Part shown: positions 61,325 through 64,000 of the stretch, one piece after another
How positions within the stretch are numbered: the stretch's first letter is position 1
How the letters are laid out: each line of letters begins with the position of its first letter
Assembly (NCBI GenBank): GCA_031378345.1
Contig: JANNDY010000089.1
Coordinates: forward strand, 99,042-163,041
Length of the DNA stretch: 64,000 nt
Source: Emticicia sp031378345
GTDB taxonomy: Bacteria; Bacteroidota; Bacteroidia; Cytophagales; Spirosomataceae
Direction: 5' to 3'
Translations under genes and position numbers: made by a program
Notes under the pieces: model-generated
What the model saw: the letters and a program-made list of their open reading frames with translations, nothing else
Database searches by the model: none
Told to the model about the DNA's origin: nothing

Positions 61325-63775
61325 ATGATTAAAAAACTAACATTTTTCTTCTTTTTGGGATTAAGTAATTTGGTAGTGGCACAAATCACTATTTCGGGGG
61401 AAGTTATTGATATTTCCACCAAAGAACCATTGCCTTTTTTGAATGTTTTTAGTGAAAAAACAAAAAAAGGTGTCCAAACCGATGAAAATGGTGAGTTTAA
61501 AATCAAAGTAATATCTCTTGGCGAGATGCTCACTTTTAGCTATTTAGGCTATAAAAAAGTAAGTTTTCCTGCCGAAAAATACATGAAAATTAACTTACAA
61601 TCAGAAGTAACTTCGCTGAATGAAGTAGTGATTCGTTACAGAAATCCTGCAGATAGAATTATCAAAAAAGCAACACAAAATAAGTTGCTCAACGACCCTG
61701 ATAATTTTCCGAATTATTCTTACAAAAGCTATAATAAAACTATTCTTTCGGCAGATACCGAACAAAATATCAGTATCGAAACTAAAAAAAAGAAAGGAAA
61801 CAAACTCGCAAAAAGACTTGAAAATACTGAGTTTTATGTCAATGAAACTATTGTCCGAAAAAACTATCTTTTTAGTGGACAAAGCAAGGAAATAATTGAG
61901 GCAAGCCGAACTTCTGGCTCAGAAAACTCAACGATTTTGGGAAGTATGGCTTTGATGCTCCAGCCTTTTAGTTTTTATCCTGACATTATTACCTTTAAAG
62001 GAAAAATGCAGGAAACAATGGAATTTGTGAATCCTTTGAGCCAAAATAGCACAAAAATCTATGATTTTGTTTTGACAGATACACTGATTGTTGATGCCGA
62101 TAGTAGTTTTGTGATAGAGTTTTCTCCAAAAAAAGGGTCTAATTTTGAAGGAATGAAAGGCGAAATTACTATAAATTCTGATGGCTATGTGATTGAAGAA
62201 ATAAGTGCCGAACCAGCTTCAAAGAACCTTTTGATGTCGGTTAGTATGAATCAAGTTTATGAGAAAGTGGCAGGGAAATGGTTTCCAAAAATAGTAAAAT
62301 CAGAGTGGAGTTTGCCCGAATTTAAGATTGGTGAAATAAAACTTTTGCTCAAACTGGAAAGTTATATTGAGGACGTAAATTTCAAGAATAATTTTAAATC
62401 AAGTGATTTTTCAGAAAATGCCATAAGTATTGCCAGTGATGCTACTACAAAAAAACAAGATTTTTGGGAAAGTAATCGAATTGAAAACCTCAATACAAAA
62501 GAAAAAAACACCTACGAATATTTTAATAATCTTTCGGGACTGAAAAAGTTTATTTCTACTGCCTCACTTAATGTTTCGGAATGGGCAACTTCGGGCGTTA
62601 TTCCTTTGAGTTCAAAAATAGATTTATCTACTCAAAATCTTTTCGATTCTAATATATATGAGGGTTTTCGCCCGACAATTAATTTACTTACTTCTCCCAA
62701 TTTTTCAAAGAAGCTAAGACTTGATGGTAAAATTGCCTACGGTTTTGGCGATAAAACATGGAAATATGAAGGAAGAATCAAATATAATTTCGGACAAAAA
62801 GAGAATACTCAGCTTACTTTTCAGTACCGAAATGATATTTCTGAACCCGGAAATGTTCAATATTTTATCTGGAATCATCCCCAAATTCCTTACGAATTGA
62901 TTCGGACTTTTTTGATTTCGAGAGCAGATCATTTAGAACAGTATAAGTTGGAATTGACCACCAAAGTTTCAAAATCTGGAAAATTAACTTTTGGTTTTAC
63001 TGACGAAGTTCGAACGCCAACTTATGGCTACAAATTCATGAAAAATGATAGCCCAGTGATGACTGACGAAGGTAATGCACTGCACGCTTCTATTTTTACA
63101 CTTGGATATCGCTTGGCAATTGGCGAAAAATTCTCGCAAGTTGGTCGAGGAAGCATCATTTCGGAAGTGCCAAAATTGGTTTTATTGCTCAATTATGACC
63201 AAGGTGTAATGGGATTTTTGTCGGGAGCTTATCAGTTTTGTAAAATTAATGCCAAGATGGAATATACCCACAAAAGCACTCGCTTTGGCAATACTTTTGT
63301 CAATTTTTCTGCGGGAAAAGTGTTCGGCGATGTGCCTTATACGTACTTATATAATAGTCGAGGGTCGAAAATTAGTAATGCAGCTCCTATTATTTGGGCT
63401 GCAAACCATTTCAATACGATGGGGCTTTATGAGTTTACTTCCGACCAATATAGCACGGTTTTTGTTACTCATAATTTCAAACAATTGCTTTTCAAAACCA
63501 ATGTCAGTTGGTCAAAGCCTGATGTTTCGTTGGTGCAAGGATTTACGATTGGTTCACTGAAAAATAAAGAACGACACAAAGAAATTGAGATAAATACCTT
63601 AGAAAAAGGTTATTTTGAATCAGGTATTACCGTTGATAATATCTTGCGAAAAAAGTTCGGAAAGCTATTTTATTTGGGTGTTGGTGGAGGCGTTTTTTAT
63701 CGTTGGGGAGCATATAGTTTGCTACAGCAAAACCAAAATCTAACTTATCGAGTTGTATGGAATATTGGATTTTAA
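61325..63775 (+). CDS. DUF5686 and carboxypeptidase-regulatory-like domain outer-membrane protein
   Basis: Outer-membrane protein of 816 residues. A signal peptide (to about residue 20) is followed by a regulatory-like beta domain (ISGEVIDISTKEPLPFLNVF, about 22-100). The DUF5686 region (ADRIIKKATQNKLLNDPDNF, NYSYKSYNKTIL) and a predicted C-terminal barrel ending LTYRVVWNIGF follow. Proteins of this type resemble TonB receptors but lack a plug, and their role is unknown. It starts 75 bases after the YceI gene on the same strand. Confidence 0.9.
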   Translation: MIKKLTFFFFLGLSNLVVAQITISGEVIDISTKEPLPFLNVFSEKTKKGVQTDENGEFKIKVISLGEMLTFSYLGYKKVSFPAEKYMKINLQSEVTSLNEVVIRYRNPADRIIKKATQNKLLNDPDNFPNYSYKSYNKTILSADTEQNISIETKKKKGNKLAKRLENTEFYVNETIVRKNYLFSGQSKEIIEASRTSGSENSTILGSMALMLQPFSFYPDIITFKGKMQETMEFVNPLSQNSTKIYDFVLTDTLIVDADSSFVIEFSPKKGSNFEGMKGEITINSDGYVIEEISAEPASKNLLMSVSMNQVYEKVAGKWFPKIVKSEWSLPEFKIGEIKLLLKLESYIEDVNFKNNFKSSDFSENAISIASDATTKKQDFWESNRIENLNTKEKNTYEYFNNLSGLKKFISTASLNVSEWATSGVIPLSSKIDLSTQNLFDSNIYEGFRPTINLLTSPNFSKKLRLDGKIAYGFGDKTWKYEGRIKYNFGQKENTQLTFQYRNDISEPGNVQYFIWNHPQIPYELIRTFLISRADHLEQYKLELTTKVSKSGKLTFGFTDEVRTPTYGYKFMKNDSPVMTDEGNALHASIFTLGYRLAIGEKFSQVGRGSIISEVPKLVLLLNYDQGVMGFLSGAYQFCKINAKMEYTHKSTRFGNTFVNFSAGKVFGDVPYTYLYNSRGSKISNAAPIIWAANHFNTMGLYEFTSDQYSTVFVTHNFKQLLFKTNVSWSKPDVSLVQGFTIGSLKNKERHKEIEINTLEKGYFESGITVDNILRKKFGKLFYLGVGGGVFYRWGAYSLLQQNQNLTYRVVWNIGF

Positions 63776-63925
63776 TTACAGCCAGATATTTTCAAATAAG
63801 CTTTTTAAGGATATTGTAAATATAAGTACCATTTTTTTAGTTTCCTCCTCTTTTTTCAAGCTACTGTGTACCCACAAGTATGGCTGTTAGACAAAGGGGA
63901 TAAAAATTGCGATATTTGCGACATT

Positions 63926-64000
63926 ATGAATAGATATAATGATTTAAGGTTAAAAAAAAGAGTTGGAACTTCTGAATGGCATAGAACAAACGCAAAGTAC
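63926..64000 (+). CDS. Start of an unidentified gene (cut by window edge)
   Basis: An ATG at 63926 opens a frame that stays open for 25 codons to the window end (MNRYNDLRLKKRVGTSEWHR and on). It is preceded by GATATTTG, close to the -7 promoter consensus. No family can be named from this much sequence. Confidence 0.4.
   Translation, partial: MNRYNDLRLKKRVGTSEWHRTNAKY

Overview
The window is AT-rich chromosomal DNA from a Bacteroidota member, most likely a Cytophagales species of the Spirosomaceae/Emticicia type. The grounds are two SusC/SusD outer-membrane pairs, FG-GAP/ASPIC surface proteins, an M1 peptidase with a type IX secretion (T9SS) sorting domain, a carotenoid desaturase of the flexixanthin/saproxanthin kind, the Bacteroidota gene set bamD-rpoZ-coaBC-DUF4835, TAnnTTTG-like promoter boxes and no clear Shine-Dalgarno sites. 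Genus is inference. I saw no rRNA or tRNA, no CRISPR array and no transposase or integrase. Layout: (1) 1-24073 is a glycan-use region. On the minus strand lie a GH2 beta-galactosidase cut by the window edge, galactokinase, a large FG-GAP/ASPIC lipoprotein and susC-susD pair 1. A 730-bp divergent region follows, then on the plus strand susC-susD pair 2, a PAP2/vanadium-haloperoxidase-like lipoprotein, a second FG-GAP/ASPIC protein, a CotH-type protein, a secreted metallo-beta-lactamase-fold hydrolase and a LacI-family regulator. A 14-bp palindrome (TGCAAAnnTTTGCA), typical in shape of a LacI-family operator, occurs before galK, susC1 and susC2. Before galK and susC2 it is a pair with an identical 28-bp gap (42 bp centre to centre) and an identical second site (TTCAAACGATTGCA). 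This suggests that galK-lacZ and both susCD pairs form one regulon, perhaps run by the local LacI protein. (2) 24114-31890 holds ppk1, a kelch protein and a small leucine-rich lipoprotein, a transglutaminase-like protein, bamD and rpoZ. (3) 31962-39277 is a minus-strand tamB-tamA pair sitting between rpoZ and coaBC, which are usually adjacent in this phylum. An inverted-repeat element forms the start of the tamA reading frame. (4) 39467-52664 is mixed: coaBC, DUF4835, a Tat-type sugar isomerase/epimerase-like protein, a small tyrosine-phosphatase-like protein, a TonB-dependent receptor, the M1/T9SS peptidase, a nucleotidyltransferase, an MFS transporter, an alpha/beta hydrolase and a CrtD-like desaturase. 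Several gaps carry palindromic or tandem repeats, and one repeat family also lies in frame inside the desaturase. (5) 52917-64000 holds an NtrC-like regulator without the usual DNA-binding domain, htpG, a small outer-membrane protein, a Xre-RES toxin-antitoxin pair, DUF6526, a GH29 fucosidase, a DUF3298 lipoprotein, a YceI protein, a DUF5686 receptor-like protein and the start of an unidentified gene.
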